From positions 1-6,855 of the forward strand of contig JBLHWO010000200.1 in assembly GCA_047629215.1 (NCBI GenBank): a DNA stretch of 6,855 nucleotides, given 5' to 3'. This DNA comes from CANLBN01 sp047629215 (GTDB lineage Bacteria; Pseudomonadota; Gammaproteobacteria; Pseudomonadales; Cellvibrionaceae). A program made the translations under genes and the position numbers. The notes under the pieces are model-generated. The model was not told the DNA's origin. It saw nothing but the letters and a program-made list of their open reading frames with translations, and did not search any database. Below, in pieces: positions 6,321-6,855 of the stretch (the first letter of the stretch is position 1; each line of letters starts with the position of its first letter).

Positions 6321-6629
6321 TTATTTGGCGAACAAACTATCGCCACTTGCCCCATCGAGCCCTGGATGGTTATCGAACCGAACAACTCCCACGCTCGTTT
6401 TGTTAGCAACGGCCTCTGCAACTAGAGCAGTACCGGCGTGACCAAAACCACCGCATAATTCTATCGATAGAACACCCGCATTGCTCAAATCTAATGCGAT
6501 CGCTACAGCATCATGATAGTTGCGCGCTGCAACGGCGGTTAGCTCTACATTTTTTGTAGTGACTACACTTCGATCACGACCAGAATCAGCATCTGGCGAT
6601 AAGAAAATAAAAGCCGCTTTTAATGTCAT
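6321..6629 (-). CDS. DUF6506-like small protein of unknown function
   Basis: A 102-residue soluble protein that I recognise as DUF6506-like, from its KAAFIFLSP start, the IELCGGFGHAG block (56-66) and the GVVRFDNHPG segment (81-90). No catalytic function is known for it; the Cys-Gly-Gly-Phe-Gly-His cluster and the late His-Pro-Gly are the likely key residues, by their glycine-rich conserved look only. The frame is open to an ATG at 6689, but the ATG at 6629 is chosen because AGGAGG (6640-6635) lies 5 bases before it and the family N-terminus starts there. It sits between the lipoyl-domain gene and the E2-core gene, 14 bases before the latter, so a role with the acyltransferase complex or its substrate is inferred. 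No transmembrane segment or signal peptide is visible. Confidence 0.75.
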   Translation of the reverse strand: MTLKAAFIFLSPDADSGRDRSVVTTKNVELTAVAARNYHDAVAIALDLSNAGVLSIELCGGFGHAGTALVAEAVANKTSVGVVRFDNHPGLDGASGDSLFAK

Positions 6630-6634
6630 GGTTG

Positions 6635-6640
6635 CCTCCT
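6635..6640 (-). promoter_or_regulatory. strong ribosome binding site that sets the DUF6506-like start
   Basis: The minus strand reads AGGAGG five bases before the ATG at 6629. No comparable site precedes the in-frame ATG at 6689, so the 20-residue longer form is unlikely. Confidence 0.75.
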
Positions 6641-6708
6641 CAGTTGTGCCCACAGTTTTACTCACAAAAGTTGGCCAATTAAAAGCCATTATTGCGAAGT
6701 CATCATAA

Positions 6709-6855
6709 CTAGGCTTTTGGCTTAAAGGTTTCTACAAAGTTATCAATATCGGCATCACTGACTTCAGCATCAGTAACCACACCAATTAATGAGCCTACGG
6801 GTAGGTCTTTCCCCAGCGTTGCTAATGAACGTCGCCAGATACCCGATACTGGTGA
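6709..6855 (-). CDS. lipoyl-domain protein, C-terminal end (probably a stand-alone E2 lipoyl carrier)
   Basis: Partial gene with 48 codons and a TAG stop (6711-6709), entering from the right edge. The residues SPVSGIWRRSL, LGKDLPVGSLIGVV and the acidic tail DAEVSDADIDNFV match the second half of a lipoyl domain, most like the N-terminal domain of acetoin dehydrogenase E2 (AcoC). The lipoylated lysine should lie roughly ten residues before the window edge, so it is not seen. In ordinary E2 proteins a linker and catalytic domain follow; here the protein ends 8 to 10 residues after the domain. It most likely acts as a small mobile carrier of acyl groups between E1 and the E2 core encoded two genes downstream. 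The alternative is a larger protein with this domain at its C-terminus, such as an E3 or E1 fusion, which cannot be excluded. The frame is too short for usual ORF callers. Confidence 0.75.
   Translation of the reverse strand, partial: SPVSGIWRRSLATLGKDLPVGSLIGVVTDAEVSDADIDNFVETFKPKA

Noticed and set aside
6630..6689. N-terminal extension of the DUF6506-like protein from the ATG at 6689
   Set aside because: No ribosome site precedes it, whereas AGGAGG stands five bases before the ATG at 6629, where the family homology also begins.

Overview
Organism and style. The window reads as a proteobacterial chromosome segment, most likely from an AT-leaning gammaproteobacterium. This is inferred from an AceF-like E2 core, a class I PHA synthase, a perfect FNR/ANR-type operator and an alternate F-type ATPase locus. 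All eight recognisable genes, two of them cut by the window edges, lie on the minus strand, so transcription runs from high to low coordinates. No tRNA, rRNA, CRISPR array, insertion sequence or credible plus-strand gene was seen.

Right-hand block (6855 to 5095), in transcription order: the C-terminal end of a lipoyl-domain protein that stops right after the domain; a 102-residue DUF6506-like protein; a stand-alone E2 acyltransferase catalytic core without lipoyl or subunit-binding domains; and an AhpD-like carboxymuconolactone-decarboxylase-family protein with a CxxCxxxH motif. Together they look like the tail of a 2-oxoacid or acetoin dehydrogenase operon. Its E2 is split into separate genes, and its E1 genes would lie beyond the right edge.

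Middle (5094 to 4733): 362 AT-rich bases without a gene. They carry a perfect FNR/ANR/DNR-type box (TTGAT-N4-ATCAA) centred exactly 41.5 bases upstream of the start predicted from a good -10 element. This is the layout of an oxygen-responsive class II promoter reading leftward.

Left-hand block (4732 to 1), in transcription order: a SpoIIAA-like (STAS-related) protein, class I PHA synthase (phaC), a phosphate acetyl/butyryltransferase, acetate kinase, and the first 64 codons of an F-type ATP synthase beta subunit. The last three genes are joined by ATGA stop/start overlaps, which suggests translational coupling. A beta subunit at the head of an ATPase gene set fits the N-ATPase (alternate F-ATPase) order rather than the housekeeping atp operon.

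Working model (inference). Under low oxygen an FNR-family regulator turns on a module that disposes of acyl-CoA. Carbon goes either to polyhydroxyalkanoate or, through acyl-phosphate and acetate kinase, to acid plus ATP, and that ATP could feed an ion-pumping ATPase. The neighbouring dehydrogenase operon could supply the acyl-CoA. The content resembles low-oxygen loci known in other proteobacteria, such as the lxa locus of Burkholderia cenocepacia, but the ATGA linkage to an ATPase and the adjacent split-E2/AhpD/DUF6506 operon deserve a closer look.
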